Shown here piece by piece: positions 1 to 8,965 of a stretch of DNA of 64,000 nucleotides (positions within the stretch are counted from its first letter, which is position 1; the number at the start of each line of letters is the position of its first letter). The notes under the pieces were generated by a model. That model had not been told where the DNA came from. It saw only the letters and a list, made by a program, of their open reading frames with translations, and made no database searches. Both the position numbers and the translations under genes were made by a program. Location of the stretch: positions 31,239 through 95,238 of the forward strand of contig NZ_JAFBCZ010000022.1 of assembly GCF_016907925.1 (NCBI RefSeq), in the 5' to 3' direction. Source of the stretch: Herpetosiphon giganteus (lineage in GTDB: Bacteria; Chloroflexota; Chloroflexia; Chloroflexales; Herpetosiphonaceae).

Positions 1-5
1 CATCC

Positions 6-533
6 ATGCAACTCTCACCAAATGGCCACCATGCAGTGCTGACCAAACCCACGAAGCAATACCCGATCAGGAAACATCCGATCAAGCTTCAATGGCTGAC
101 GGATGGGAATGTTACTGCTGCCATCAGTATTACTGAGGAATATCCTCGGATTATATGGTCTCAGGATTCTCGCTATGTTGCATTCAATGATGCGACCGAT
201 ACCATTGTTATCGCAGATGCGAACGGTTTCGTACGCTACAAAACCAATATCACACGCAGCAATCAAGCGCCATTGGCATGGTCGCCTGACAACCAGTATT
301 TTGTATACCAGTTTAATACGAGTGGACAATCTCCCCATAATGCATACATTGCGAAACTCGGTGAAGATGGCAGTATTCGGCTTAATGAACAGTCTATGGA
401 GCGTAAGGGTGGCGCGGTTTTAGAAGTTATGTGGTCACCAAATAATGACTATATTGCGTATACACTCCTAAGCCATGAAAATCCGTCGAATTATGGAGAA
501 TTTATATTAACTATTCGTAGAATTGTTCGATAA
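6..533 (+). CDS. WD40/TolB-like beta-propeller protein, probably 5'-truncated by the window edge
   Basis: The 175-residue product contains repeated blades of the PD40/TolB type: segments such as IIWSQDSRYVAF, LAWSPDNQYFVYQF and VMWSPNNDYIAYTLL recur about every 50-60 residues, each with the W-S-x-[DN]-x-x-[YF] core. Such propellers usually act outside the membrane as binding or scaffolding domains. The frame is open to the window start, so the ATG at 6 may be internal and the gene may begin upstream. It ends 11 bases before a short secreted-protein remnant. Specific function unknown; the fold assignment is fairly secure. Confidence 0.6.
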   Translation: MQLSPNGHHAVLTKPTKQYPIRKHPIKLQWLTDGNVTAAISITEEYPRIIWSQDSRYVAFNDATDTIVIADANGFVRYKTNITRSNQAPLAWSPDNQYFVYQFNTSGQSPHNAYIAKLGEDGSIRLNEQSMERKGGAVLEVMWSPNNDYIAYTLLSHENPSNYGEFILTIRRIVR

Positions 534-544
534 AGAGGGTGAAA

Positions 545-1330
545 ATGCGATCTATAAAAAATACGTTCTCTATTGCTGCATGTATCGTTGTAACATGGCT
601 TTTTTACCCTTTGGTTGTTGATGCCCAATCACCATCAAGCGTACAACCACGACCCAAACACGTTTTAAAAACTCAATACCAATCCTAATGGCCCGCTCAA
701 AGGAATATACAATCAAAAGCTCCATTGTGAGTGCTGAACAATTAATCTATACTCTCTATCATCCATTTGCACGAACCCTCACAATTAATACACCTCTGCC
801 TTAATGGACGAACCTAACTCAGTTAACGCTGGAATGGGCAGCAAGTGACCCACCAAATGGTGGAGTTAAAGCCAGGTGAAAGATTATATGGTCGAGCAAC
901 AACTCAATGGGGGAACCTGGATGACACTTGTCGCGTCAACCCAGGCCAACACCTATCTAGTCACCAGTCTCACCAATAATACAACGTATAGCTTTCGCAT
1001 ACGGCCCGCGACTGGGCTGGGAATCAGACTCAGCAAACGCTCACAACAACGATTGATCGCGATCCGCCCTGGAGCTCCTTGAATGCTCCAATCGGCCAGA
1101 TCGCCAAAACGTGGACTATTTTGCGCTGGACCAGCAGCTATGACCATGCCCCGATCATAATCCAGCGCTGGGCGATGACGAATTAACGCCGTCAGCCACC
1201 AACCACGGCCCAGCGCTTACGGGCATTAACGACACCATGAACCTAGCTTGATGCGCATGGGGAATATACTTTTAGTGCCTATAACCTACTGTGGTTAATG
1301 TTAAATAGCCGTCGGACATCTCTATTGATG
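545..1330 (+). pseudogene. Decayed secreted fibronectin type III protein
   Basis: A start at 545, preceded by an AGAGGGTG-like ribosome site, opens a clear signal peptide (hydrophobic ACIVVTWLFYPLVV ending VDAQS) but the frame stops at 686-688 after 47 codons. Downstream, pieces of a fibronectin type III domain appear in shifting frames: residues like YMVEQQLNGGTWMTLV and NTYLVTSLTNNTTYSFRI (876-1010), then EYTFSAYNL near 1261-1290. Order and content match one exported protein broken by several frameshifts and stops. No intact gene can be read here. Confidence 0.6.
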
Positions 1331-1343
1331 CCCGACGGTCGCA

Positions 1344-1829
1344 CTAAATGCGCGAGAACTCCATAATCCAGTTAGTTTCCCACGTATCCCCGTTATCGGC
1401 GGAGAAGGCTTGTTCCCAGCGCAACGCATCCGGCGTGACCGCGAACCAGAGGAAGCGCACTTTAATTGGGATGTCACGCAGCGTGTCATCAGCGTAGAAC
1501 GTGCCTACACCGTCGACAAAATTTCCGACCACGGGCACATCAAGCTGGTCGGGCATGCGCCCATCGAGCCACCAGATCGACCAACTCATGGTTTGGGGAT
1601 TGAATGAGCGGATCGCAATCGCGCGATACGGCCCTTCTGGGAGATTCAAGAGGTTGTCTTCGACATTGCCATAGCCGCCAAGCACTGCTTGGGTGGACAT
1701 CTGCCCAGTAAAATCAATCCATTCGCTGCTGCCAACCAGCCGATCTTTGAGCCGTCGGTGGCGAACATTCCAGTCGCCAAGCACAAAATCAAAGTCGGTT
1801 GGGGCAGCAGCCAGTCGTTCTAGTGCCAT
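1344..1829 (-). CDS. DUF1579-like conserved protein
   Basis: The 161-residue product begins with an FDFVLGDWNV core, continues with GGYGNVEDN, an RSFNPQTMSWSIWWLDG block and a C-terminal WEQAFSADNGDTWETNWIMEFSR block. This W- and G-rich pattern is that of the DUF1579/lipocalin-like family common in soil bacteria, small beta-barrel proteins of unknown ligand. It has no signal peptide. The start ATG at 1829 is preceded on the minus strand by a GTGAGGAG ribosome site. It is not obviously in an operon. Confidence 0.65.
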   Translation of the reverse strand: MALERLAAAPTDFDFVLGDWNVRHRRLKDRLVGSSEWIDFTGQMSTQAVLGGYGNVEDNLLNLPEGPYRAIAIRSFNPQTMSWSIWWLDGRMPDQLDVPVVGNFVDGVGTFYADDTLRDIPIKVRFLWFAVTPDALRWEQAFSADNGDTWETNWIMEFSRI

Positions 1830-1991
1830 TGCAAAAACTCCTCACAGTATATGCAATACGTAGCGGGCGCATGCCCAGCCAGCATCACAATACCACCAGC
1901 CAGCGCTGCGGTTAACCGCTTGTGGACTGAGTTCTCGTCGCCAGTAAGCCGCTTGACAGCAGCTGGTTCCGCTGCAACCATCAGCTTAAAC

Positions 1992-2441
1992 TTAGACATC
2001 GAGATTTTCTGGGGTCAAGTAGGCAAGAAAGGTTGCTAAATCGGGCGCACACCATGAAAAAGGGTCTTCATCCTCAAATGTGTCATGATCCCAGAAAAAG
2101 ATCTGGCCTGTTGTCTCGCCCGCCAGCGAGAGACAGATTAAATTCCCGCCTGGGTCACTCCCAATCGGCAGCATCGTTGCGGGGATCTCATCGCCAAAAA
2201 TATCCAGATCGCGATGAATATAATGGTGCGGATCAGCGGGATCAACTGATGAAAAGACGTTCACATGGCCTTCGGTAATCCACTTACCCTTGATGCTAAA
2301 AACAATAGGATTGGGTATGCCACCATTGGTTGTGCGCAAAAACGTGCGATAGGCTTCGGGCAACGGGTAGCCGATCCGTGATTCTAGTGCTGCAAGTTGC
2401 TGATCAGTGGCTGGTGGTCGTACCTGTGAAAACGTTGGCAT
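1992..2441 (-). CDS. SMI1/KNR4 (SUKH) family protein
   Basis: About 149 residues with the SUKH signature: an N-terminal LAALESRIGYPLPEAYRTFLRTTNGG helix-turn, a central MLPIGSDPGGNLICLSL strand pair and a FFWDHDTFEDEDPFSW block. SUKH proteins are single-domain cytoplasmic proteins, often immunity proteins for contact-dependent or secreted nuclease toxins, but stand-alone housekeeping versions also occur. No toxin gene is adjacent, so an orphan immunity role is only a possibility. The ATG at 2441 is chosen because AAAGGA lies 9 bases upstream; an in-frame GTG at 2459 is less likely. Confidence 0.75.
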   Translation of the reverse strand: MPTFSQVRPPATDQQLAALESRIGYPLPEAYRTFLRTTNGGIPNPIVFSIKGKWITEGHVNVFSSVDPADPHHYIHRDLDIFGDEIPATMLPIGSDPGGNLICLSLAGETTGQIFFWDHDTFEDEDPFSWCAPDLATFLAYLTPENLDV

Positions 2442-2459
2442 TGAGAACGATCCTTTCAC

Positions 2460-2497
2460 GCATACTCAAAATTAGTATACTTGCATACTCAAAATTA
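2460..2497. promoter_or_regulatory. Direct-repeat operator candidate in a divergent promoter
   Basis: GCATACTCAAAATTA occurs at 2460-2474 and again at 2483-2497, an exact 15-base direct repeat with a 23-base period. Between the copies lies the palindrome GTATAC. The pair sits between the divergent starts at 2441 and 2515, so a regulator binding two sites two helical turns apart could control both genes. The repeat is seen directly; the regulatory role is inferred. Confidence 0.45.
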
Positions 2498-2514
2498 TTT
2501 ATTTAGGAGGAGCC

Positions 2515-2961
2515 ATGATCCACCAACTCAGACAATGGTGGTATCGGCGACGGATGATTCGGGGTATGGCTGCAACGCTCAACAACCATCAAGGATTTGG
2601 TGCGCGGGGCTGGGATGCTAGCGCCACAATGGCCTTTCAGGCACGCAAGGCATTGGCTGATGACGTTTTGGCCTGGCTTCGCTCCCAATTACCCTATACT
2701 GCTACGCCGTATGGCATTAATCGCTACCAACTGCACCTTGGTTTTGCGCAGATGGCTGGCAAACAACGCACTTTCCTTGGCCATGCCGAGGGGTTTCCTG
2801 CCTTCAATCGCTTGGAGAGTGGAGCCATTTTTGAGCAGCTGCATCAGCGCTTAACAACCAGCGATTGGACTGCAATGCCCACTCTCACGACCCTTGAAGT
2901 CTATCTGGTTAGCTATGGCGATTTGCTCAAACCCATGCTTGATGCTGATGCCAAGCGCTAA
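2515..2961 (+). CDS. Conserved hypothetical protein
   Basis: A 148-residue soluble protein with a strong ribosome site (AGGAGGAG at 2505-2512) just ahead of the ATG. The N-terminus is basic and aromatic (LRQWWYRRRMIRGM), followed by a glycine-rich turn and mixed helices; no motif of a known enzyme family is visible. It shares the direct-repeat promoter region with the divergent SMI1/KNR4 gene and converges with the WYL regulator gene, whose stop codon begins on the next base. I do not recognise the family. Confidence 0.6.
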   Translation: MIHQLRQWWYRRRMIRGMAATLNNHQGFGARGWDASATMAFQARKALADDVLAWLRSQLPYTATPYGINRYQLHLGFAQMAGKQRTFLGHAEGFPAFNRLESGAIFEQLHQRLTTSDWTAMPTLTTLEVYLVSYGDLLKPMLDADAKR

Positions 2962-3873
2962 TCAAGCATAGTTTTGCAGCATTTGGGCGAGATACGTGCG
3001 AAATTCAGCAACATAGCTTTGTGGTTCGAGCACTTTAATCTGGGTACCAAAGCTGGCCAAAAGCTGAAATCCTTGCGGATTCTGCGGCACATACATGGTC
3101 GCCAGACCATATTCAGCAGTAGCCGCTTCAATGCTGCTTCGGCCATAGCGTTCGATAATTTGGTCGTGGATGCTTGGTGCAACCAACGCCTTAATGGTCA
3201 CGAATTGCGGATTAGCGTGGGCTGCATTGGCGTGGACTGACCAATCAGCGCGCTGCTGAAACCCGCGTCTATCCATCCGCAACTGCCCCATTCTGGCGAG
3301 CTTGAAGCTGCGATAGCCCTGCCGATCAAGGCAGAAGCCTTGCAAATACCAGCTAGATTCGCTGAAATGCAACGCATATGGCTCGACTATGCGCTGGGTT
3401 TGCACGCCAGCTTTATCGGTGTAGTCAAATGCTACAAGCCGCTCCTTTACTAGCGCTGTTTGGCAGATTTTTAAGCTTTCACGTAGCTCGGCCCGCCCTT
3501 CCCAAGCATAAAATAACAGCTGCATCGAGCGATTAAGCCCTAATGGGCCGACCATGGCCTCGATTTTTTTGATTGTTTGGGCAATCTCTGCGGTGAGAAT
3601 GAGTTGTTCCAAGCCAGCAAGCGCAGTTAAGAGATGCTGTAAATCGGCGCTGCTCAACAGGCGTTTATCAACTTTGTAGGTATCCAGAATGCCATAGCCA
3701 CCGTTGACCCCAGTGAGCGCGTAGATCGGGATATTCGCCATGCTCAAGGTTTGCATATCGCGCAGGATCGTGCGCTTGGAAACTTGGAAGAGCTGAGCGA
3801 ATTCGGTTGCTGAAACGCGCTCTTTTTGCAGCAAGATCATGGTAATCGCAATCAAACGCTCGACTTTTTCCAT
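2962..3873 (-). CDS. YafY-type HTH-WYL transcriptional regulator
   Basis: About 303 residues. The N-terminus (MEKVERLIAITMILLQKERVS then ATEFAQLFQVSKRTILRDMQTL) is a winged helix-turn-helix of the DeoR/YafY kind. The central part (ALVKERLVAFDYTD, VEPYALHFSESSWYLQGFC, RSFKLARM) is a WYL domain, which senses a small ligand or nucleic acid. The C-terminal WCX-like part follows. The ATG at 3873 is preferred over an upstream in-frame ATG at 3918 because homologues begin here and because the palindromic operator candidate then lies upstream. It is divergent from an epoxide hydrolase-like gene, the likely target. Confidence 0.85.
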   Translation of the reverse strand: MEKVERLIAITMILLQKERVSATEFAQLFQVSKRTILRDMQTLSMANIPIYALTGVNGGYGILDTYKVDKRLLSSADLQHLLTALAGLEQLILTAEIAQTIKKIEAMVGPLGLNRSMQLLFYAWEGRAELRESLKICQTALVKERLVAFDYTDKAGVQTQRIVEPYALHFSESSWYLQGFCLDRQGYRSFKLARMGQLRMDRRGFQQRADWSVHANAAHANPQFVTIKALVAPSIHDQIIERYGRSSIEAATAEYGLATMYVPQNPQGFQLLASFGTQIKVLEPQSYVAEFRTYLAQMLQNYA

Positions 3874-3901
3874 GGAATCCTTCTTTGCTTCAGTAAAACA
3901 G

Positions 3902-3917
3902 TGACATATAGCTGTCA
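3902..3917. promoter_or_regulatory. Palindromic operator candidate of the WYL regulator
   Basis: TGACATATAGCTGTCA is an inverted repeat (TGACA/TGTCA, six-base centre) located 29 bases upstream of the regulator start and 87 bases upstream of the divergent hydrolase. A palindrome between a regulator and its divergent neighbour is the usual position for autoregulation. Binding is inferred. Confidence 0.45.
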
Positions 3918-4003
3918 TCGTTTGGCTATTATACTCGCGCTATGAGCAGCACGCCGTGTTGATGAAGGTCAAACACGATCATTAAAGCAACGAAGGAAAC
4001 CAG

Positions 4004-4948
4004 ATGTTTAACCCAAGCGATTTCCCCAAGCCCACATTAATCGCAGTCAATGGAATCAGTCTTGAAGTTTTTGAAGCAGGCAACGCCAATGGTGGCAAAC
4101 CAATTGTGCTGTGTCACGGCTGGCCAGAGCATGCCTTCTCGTGGCGCTATCAGCTGGCAGCCTTGGCCGATGCAGGCTATCACGTTATCGTCCCAAACCA
4201 GCGCGGCTATGGCAACTCAACCCAGCCAGCAGCTGTTGCAGCCTACGATATTGACCATTTGGCGGGCGATCTGGTTGCCCTGCTCGATCATTATGGCTAC
4301 GCCGATGCGACGTTTGTTGGCCACGATTGGGGCGCAATGGTGGTATGGGGCTTAACGTTATTACATCCAACGCGGGTCAACAAACTGATTAACCTCAGCG
4401 TGCCCTACATGGATCGCGGCACCATGCCTTGGCTCGAATTTTTAGAGGCAATTCTTGGCAGCGATTCGTATTTCGTGCATTTTAATCGCCATCCAGGCGT
4501 TGCCGATGCGATCTTCGCTGCCAATACCATGCAGTTTTTGCGCAATTTGTATCGCAAAAATGTGCCGCCCACTGAGCCACAGCCTGGGATGGCCTTGATT
4601 AATCTGGCCAACGCCGAAACACCACAGGGCGAGCCGATTATGCGTGATGAAGAATTGGCTGTTTTCGTCGCCGCGTTTGAGGCATCAGGCTTTACTGGCG
4701 GCCTCAATTGGTATCGCAATCTTGACCGCAATTGGCAGCGCTTGGCCGATGTCGACCCAATTATCCAGCAACCAGCGCTGATGATTTACGGCAATCACGA
4801 TTCGGTTCAGCGCTCGCCAAACCTGCCGACGTTCGTGCCCAACGTGGAAGTGCTCAGTTTCGATTGCGGACATTGGATTCAGCAAGAAAAGCCCAACGAA
4901 ACCAATCAAGCGATGTTGAACTGGCTCAAACGCCACGATCCTGCCTAG
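4004..4948 (+). CDS. Alpha/beta hydrolase, epoxide hydrolase/haloalkane dehalogenase-like
   Basis: The 314-residue product has the oxyanion-hole motif HGWPEHAFSWRYQ (about 37-49), the nucleophile elbow VGHDWGAMV in which Asp is the nucleophile (about 104-112), and a C-terminal FDCGHWIQQEKP with the catalytic His. An Asp nucleophile in GHDWG is typical of soluble epoxide hydrolases and related dehalogenases, which hydrolyse epoxides to diols through an ester intermediate. It has no signal peptide, so it is cytoplasmic. The divergent WYL regulator probably controls it. The substrate cannot be told from sequence. Confidence 0.85.
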   Translation: MFNPSDFPKPTLIAVNGISLEVFEAGNANGGKPIVLCHGWPEHAFSWRYQLAALADAGYHVIVPNQRGYGNSTQPAAVAAYDIDHLAGDLVALLDHYGYADATFVGHDWGAMVVWGLTLLHPTRVNKLINLSVPYMDRGTMPWLEFLEAILGSDSYFVHFNRHPGVADAIFAANTMQFLRNLYRKNVPPTEPQPGMALINLANAETPQGEPIMRDEELAVFVAAFEASGFTGGLNWYRNLDRNWQRLADVDPIIQQPALMIYGNHDSVQRSPNLPTFVPNVEVLSFDCGHWIQQEKPNETNQAMLNWLKRHDPA

Positions 4949-4960
4949 ACCCACTAATAT

Positions 4961-4989
4961 TGTGCCCTCCGATTAGGTCGGAGGGCACA
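4961..4989. terminator. Bidirectional hairpin terminator
   Basis: TGTGCCCTCCGA and TCGGAGGGCACA form a perfect 12-base stem with a five-base loop between two convergent genes (ends at 4948 and 5022). There is no long T run, but position and stem strength support termination in both directions. Confidence 0.75.
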
Positions 4990-5021
4990 TAAACTTCAGC
5001 CCTCGTTCAACTGCTGGAGAC

Positions 5022-6260
5022 TTAATTGCCGCCGCGCCGCTGCCAGGTTTTGCCACCTGTATACGAGGTTGCAACCGTAATGCCAAAACCACGCGCCGAA
5101 CTTGGATTCAAGGCGCAGCCCGTCATTAGGCCAACGTGTTGCGGCGCGGCGTTGCTTGCACGCGGTCGCAAGAGCGATACAAACAGCGTTGAGCGACAAT
5201 CAGGCCCTAGTTGTCCAGTAAATTGAAGCGTTTCAGTCTTGCCACCATCAGTAGATTGATAAATCCAATAGGTTGCGCCATCCTGAATTAGCTGATTATT
5301 TGGGGCGGTGATTGTCGTGATCTTTAGCTCAAGGCGATAACGGGTTGTGCCATCGGCGCTGGTAAACTGCGATTGATCCATGACATAATCGTATTCACGG
5401 GCTGCTTGCGGATTGGTGAGCCAATCGTAGTAGTGTGCGCCAACATTGCCCATCTCAACTTGAAAGGCTGGCGGGTTGGCAGGATTGTAGGTCAATACTC
5501 GACGCTCAAAAACTTGGAAAAGCACAGTTTGGGGCTTACCAGCAACTGTTGTCTCGACCCAAACTGCTGGTGTTACTGGATGTCCAAAGATATAGACTGG
5601 ATCATAAATCATGCCTGTTGTCACCTGCCCATCGCGCAATGTTTTTCCTGTTTGCTGCATAAAATCGAGCATTGCTTGCGGCACAAAATGCCCATTCGAG
5701 CCTTGGCGCAACAGCGTTGCTGGGTCATCATGGAAGCTATTGACAACCCCAATCGAGAGATCGGGCCGTAGCAGATCGTGGGCTGGCGTATTGATCGTTG
5801 CGCTGGATTCTGTCGCTGGATTCTGGTAGAGCACTTGTAAATCACGGTAGGTTGGAAACGAACCTGGATCGCCTATTGCAGCAATAAAGGCATCGTGCCA
5901 GCCATTGTGATCCCAACTGGTTTCTGCATGCATGAGGTCGATGGGGAGCAAGCCGCTGGTCACATACCAGAGATCATGTTCGTTGGCATCAGGATTATTG
6001 ATCTCCATGCGGCCTTTATCGAAATACTGCACTGCTCGCTCACGGTCGGCTACTTGGGGATCGGGTTCGAGCAGAACGTCGGTTAAGGGAACAGGCCCCC
6101 ATGTCCATGAGCGTTGGGCCGAGCCGTCAGTGACCAACGAATCATGGCGTTGCCAGCGCTCCTGAAAAACCCTTGCTGGCGAAGGTGCTGCCGTGGTAGG
6201 CAGGCTCGGAACAAGCACAGCGAGCATAGTCAGACCCAATGTCCAGAAACGACGACGCAT
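5022..6260 (-). CDS. Secreted conserved protein of Chloroflexota type
   Basis: A 412-residue exported protein: the N-terminus MRRRFWTLGLTMLAVLVPSL ending TTAAPS is a signal peptide. The mature part has a VFQERWQRHDSLV block, a VFQVFERRVLTYNPANP segment and a GNVGAHYYDWL motif that I associate with large families of secreted Chloroflexota proteins without known function. The last 130 residues look like a separate beta-rich domain with paired Cys (about 355 and 381). No catalytic motif is evident. It ends against a strong bidirectional hairpin. Confidence 0.6.
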   Translation of the reverse strand: MRRRFWTLGLTMLAVLVPSLPTTAAPSPARVFQERWQRHDSLVTDGSAQRSWTWGPVPLTDVLLEPDPQVADRERAVQYFDKGRMEINNPDANEHDLWYVTSGLLPIDLMHAETSWDHNGWHDAFIAAIGDPGSFPTYRDLQVLYQNPATESSATINTPAHDLLRPDLSIGVVNSFHDDPATLLRQGSNGHFVPQAMLDFMQQTGKTLRDGQVTTGMIYDPVYIFGHPVTPAVWVETTVAGKPQTVLFQVFERRVLTYNPANPPAFQVEMGNVGAHYYDWLTNPQAAREYDYVMDQSQFTSADGTTRYRLELKITTITAPNNQLIQDGATYWIYQSTDGGKTETLQFTGQLGPDCRSTLFVSLLRPRASNAAPQHVGLMTGCALNPSSARGFGITVATSYTGGKTWQRRGGN

Positions 6261-6456
6261 ACCAGATTCCTTTCATATCATATAAGAGCGGCGCGATTCC
6301 TCAGGATGGGGTGCATAGGTGAATGAGGATAGGTGTATCATACATGCTCAGCGCGGTATCGCGCATAAAAGCAACGTGATGCGCCTCTGATAGCCTGCTG
6401 AGAACCCTAGCTTGTTATGTTTGACGAGATTTTAAATAGAGCTAGAAGGAAAAACA

Positions 6457-7062
6457 ATGCTTCCACTGTTAACTGAAACCCAACTTCGTCAGGAGCTAGC
6501 GCTTAGCCAAAAGCGGCTGGCAGAACGGCGAAATTATGGCCGAATAGAGCGGGTAGCGCGCTGTCTGCGCCTGTTGGCTGATCCAGCAGCTGCGGCCTTA
6601 TTTTGTGAGGCCGCAGCCTTGCACGAACGCGTATTCCATGAACCGACCAGTTTTGATAGATTAACCAGAGCAAATCTCTATCGTTTAGCTGGCGAAAAGC
6701 ACCTAGCCCAGCATTGGTTTCAAGCAACAACCGAGTATGCAGCGGCGCGGCTTGTGCGCTATCCACGCAATGCGACTGAGCAAACAAAAGCTGCGATTGG
6801 CTGGTATTTTCTCGGCGACTATGATCGGGTTCGGGAGTATAGTGTCCAGATTCGCAACGACCCTGATAATGATGGCGGAATGGCAGAATGGTTGACCACC
6901 CTGATACAGCTTGAAACTGCTCCCAATCAACAGCTGGCCCACCAATTTGTGACGACAATCGAAAAGTACATTCAGCACGATCAGATTCGTTTTTCCGATA
7001 CAGGCTCAGTCACGATTTGGGATTGGTATGAACTTGCCTATCGTTATACCCAGCACCATTAG
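6457..7062 (+). CDS. TPR-like helical protein of unknown function
   Basis: A 201-residue all-helical protein; segments such as ERVARCLRLLADPAAAALFCEAAALHE and NLYRLAGEKHLAQHWFQ have the spacing of degenerate tetratricopeptide repeats. No membrane segment or catalytic motif. The ribosome site AGAAGGA lies 8 bases ahead of the ATG. It precedes an NB-ARC/TPR gene by 77 bases, and a copy of its N-terminal coding segment survives downstream of that gene, suggesting the pair was once part of a tandem array. Confidence 0.6.
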   Translation: MLPLLTETQLRQELALSQKRLAERRNYGRIERVARCLRLLADPAAAALFCEAAALHERVFHEPTSFDRLTRANLYRLAGEKHLAQHWFQATTEYAAARLVRYPRNATEQTKAAIGWYFLGDYDRVREYSVQIRNDPDNDGGMAEWLTTLIQLETAPNQQLAHQFVTTIEKYIQHDQIRFSDTGSVTIWDWYELAYRYTQHH

Positions 7063-7139
7063 CGTACAATTGTAGGCATTGGTTTCAGCAAGAAAAGCCC
7101 AACGCAACCAATCAAGCAATAACGGAGGATAGGATATCT

Positions 7140-8864
7140 TTGGATAGCATGCCGATTGACCCCTTTGATTCACTTCCTGTGCGGCAGGCCGTCGTTCATC
7201 CAACGGCGTTTATTCCGTTTGAGCCAAGCCTTACTTTTATAGGTCGTGCGGTGGAATTAAAAGCCATGGCCGCTGCGCTGGTTCCAGTTCAAGCTGCGCT
7301 CGTTCTACTTGGGCCAAGCGGAATCGGTAAAACCAGCCTTGTGACTGAGTTCATCGCTCGTTATGGATACGCTTTTCATGGTGGGATCTTTTGGCTCAAT
7401 TGTGCCAACCATAATTCGATTGAGCTTCAGCTTTCAGGCTATGCGCAGGAATTATCGATTGATGGAACTGGTTTGGATGGAGACCAACTGATTGAGCAGG
7501 TGATCAAGGCTTGGCAGTTGCCCATTCCACGCTTGCTGGTCTTTGATAGCTGCGACGATCCTCGCCTGCTAGAGCAATGGCAACCGCTGATTGGTGGCTG
7601 TCGGGTCTTGGTGACATCGCGCTTCGATCAGTGGTCAACCCTGAGCACGCTTCAGCTTGACGTGCTAACGTCGATCGAAAGTCGTGAACTTTTGCAGCAA
7701 GTCTGCCCGCGATTAAACGCTGGAGAAGCCACGACGCTTGCAGCTGATTTGGGCCATTTCCCATTGACGTTACATGTGGTAGCGAGCTATCTCCAAGCTG
7801 CTGCTTCACAGAGCGTGCAACGCTACCAACAGGCGTTAAGCTTGATCAAGCAGCAAACAAGCGTGGTTGTGTCGCAGCCATTAGATTGCGTAGCCAGCGT
7901 GCGCTTGACTATTAATCAGCTTGATAGTTTGGCCTTGGGCCTGCTCGATTGTGTTGCATGGTGTGCTTATGGCGTGCCGCTACCGCGTGCGCTTGTGCTA
8001 ACGTTTATTGCTGCTGAAACGCCAGTTGATACCGCCGTTGCGACCTTGCAGCGCTTGCTGGACGTAGGGCTACTGAGCGGAACAAATGCGATCATCATTC
8101 ATCAAATAGTGGGCCAGATCGTTCATACACAGGTGGGCGATCACGCCCATGCCATGCACGTTGTAGAACGGTGGCAGACCCAGCTTAATGCTTTAGATGG
8201 ATCAGCTTATTTTGCCGCAATGCGTTGGGCGGCTCCCCATTTGCAGCAGCTTGCTAGCCTTATGCAGGGCTGGGGCGATCGGGCGGTTGCGATCTGTGCC
8301 AACCAACTTGCTGCTTATGCAGACGATTTGAACTGGGATTCGCTTGCAGAGTATTGGTATCAACAGGCTATGCTGGCACAAGAACGCTCATTGGGCTTGG
8401 TGCATGAGCAGCTTGCTACAAGTTTAAATAATTTGGCCGAAAGTTGTGTGCGCCAAGGCAAAACTCTGGCCGCTATCGATTATGCCCAACGCGCCTATCA
8501 GATCAATCGCCAGCTCTTTGGGGAAATTCATGAGACCACGATGTTTCACGCGCTTAGAGTAGGCCAAATGCTGCGTGCCCATGGTTCGTACCATTCAGCC
8601 CAAGCCTGGTATCGCCAAACCTTAGCGATTTTAGCGCAGCTTGATCCTGCGGAACACATCAGCACTATTCTTGAAGCGAACCTTGCTCTGATTGACCTTT
8701 TACAGCATGCTGGACAGGCGAAAGATGCTCAGCATATCTATCAACAGGCGATGCATATGCTCCATCCCTTCCCAATTACCAACGATATGGATGCGTATTG
8801 GGATCAATATCAAGCATTACAAGCAACGTATCCTCATCAGACCGATCAAACAATGGATTGTTAA
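7140..8864 (+). CDS. NB-ARC-type NTPase with C-terminal TPRs
   Basis: The 574-residue protein carries a Walker A motif LGPSGIGKTSLV (about 59-70), a Walker B-like LLVFDSCDD (about 130) and an RNBS-like CRVLVTSRFD (about 151). A winged-helix-like middle follows, then at least three TPRs (YWYQQAMLAQERSLG, IDYAQRAYQINRQLFG, AQAWYRQTLAILAQL). This is the STAND architecture, in which ligand sensing by the repeats drives ATP-dependent oligomerisation and signalling. TTG at 7140 is taken as start since GGAGGA ends 9 bases before it; ATG at 7149 would be 18 bases away. No effector domain is attached. Confidence 0.75.
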   Translation: MDSMPIDPFDSLPVRQAVVHPTAFIPFEPSLTFIGRAVELKAMAAALVPVQAALVLLGPSGIGKTSLVTEFIARYGYAFHGGIFWLNCANHNSIELQLSGYAQELSIDGTGLDGDQLIEQVIKAWQLPIPRLLVFDSCDDPRLLEQWQPLIGGCRVLVTSRFDQWSTLSTLQLDVLTSIESRELLQQVCPRLNAGEATTLAADLGHFPLTLHVVASYLQAAASQSVQRYQQALSLIKQQTSVVVSQPLDCVASVRLTINQLDSLALGLLDCVAWCAYGVPLPRALVLTFIAAETPVDTAVATLQRLLDVGLLSGTNAIIIHQIVGQIVHTQVGDHAHAMHVVERWQTQLNALDGSAYFAAMRWAAPHLQQLASLMQGWGDRAVAICANQLAAYADDLNWDSLAEYWYQQAMLAQERSLGLVHEQLATSLNNLAESCVRQGKTLAAIDYAQRAYQINRQLFGEIHETTMFHALRVGQMLRAHGSYHSAQAWYRQTLAILAQLDPAEHISTILEANLALIDLLQHAGQAKDAQHIYQQAMHMLHPFPITNDMDAYWDQYQALQATYPHQTDQTMDC

Positions 8865-8954
8865 AAGCAGTTGGCGGAACGCCAAAATTATGGCCACCTA
8901 GAACGAGTAGCTCATTGTCTGCATCTATTGGATGATCCAGATCATCGTGGATAG
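8865..8954 (+). pseudogene. Duplicated remnant of the 6457 gene N-terminus
   Basis: These 90 bases, directly after the NB-ARC stop, translate to KQLAERQNYGHLERVAHCLHLLDDPDHRG and stop. The 6457 protein has KRLAERRNYGRIERVARCLRLLADPAAA at residues 18-45. Bases align over about 80 positions with scattered substitutions. It has no start of its own, so it is a leftover of a duplicated paralogue. Confidence 0.7.
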
Positions 8955-8965
8955 GAATAGTATTA

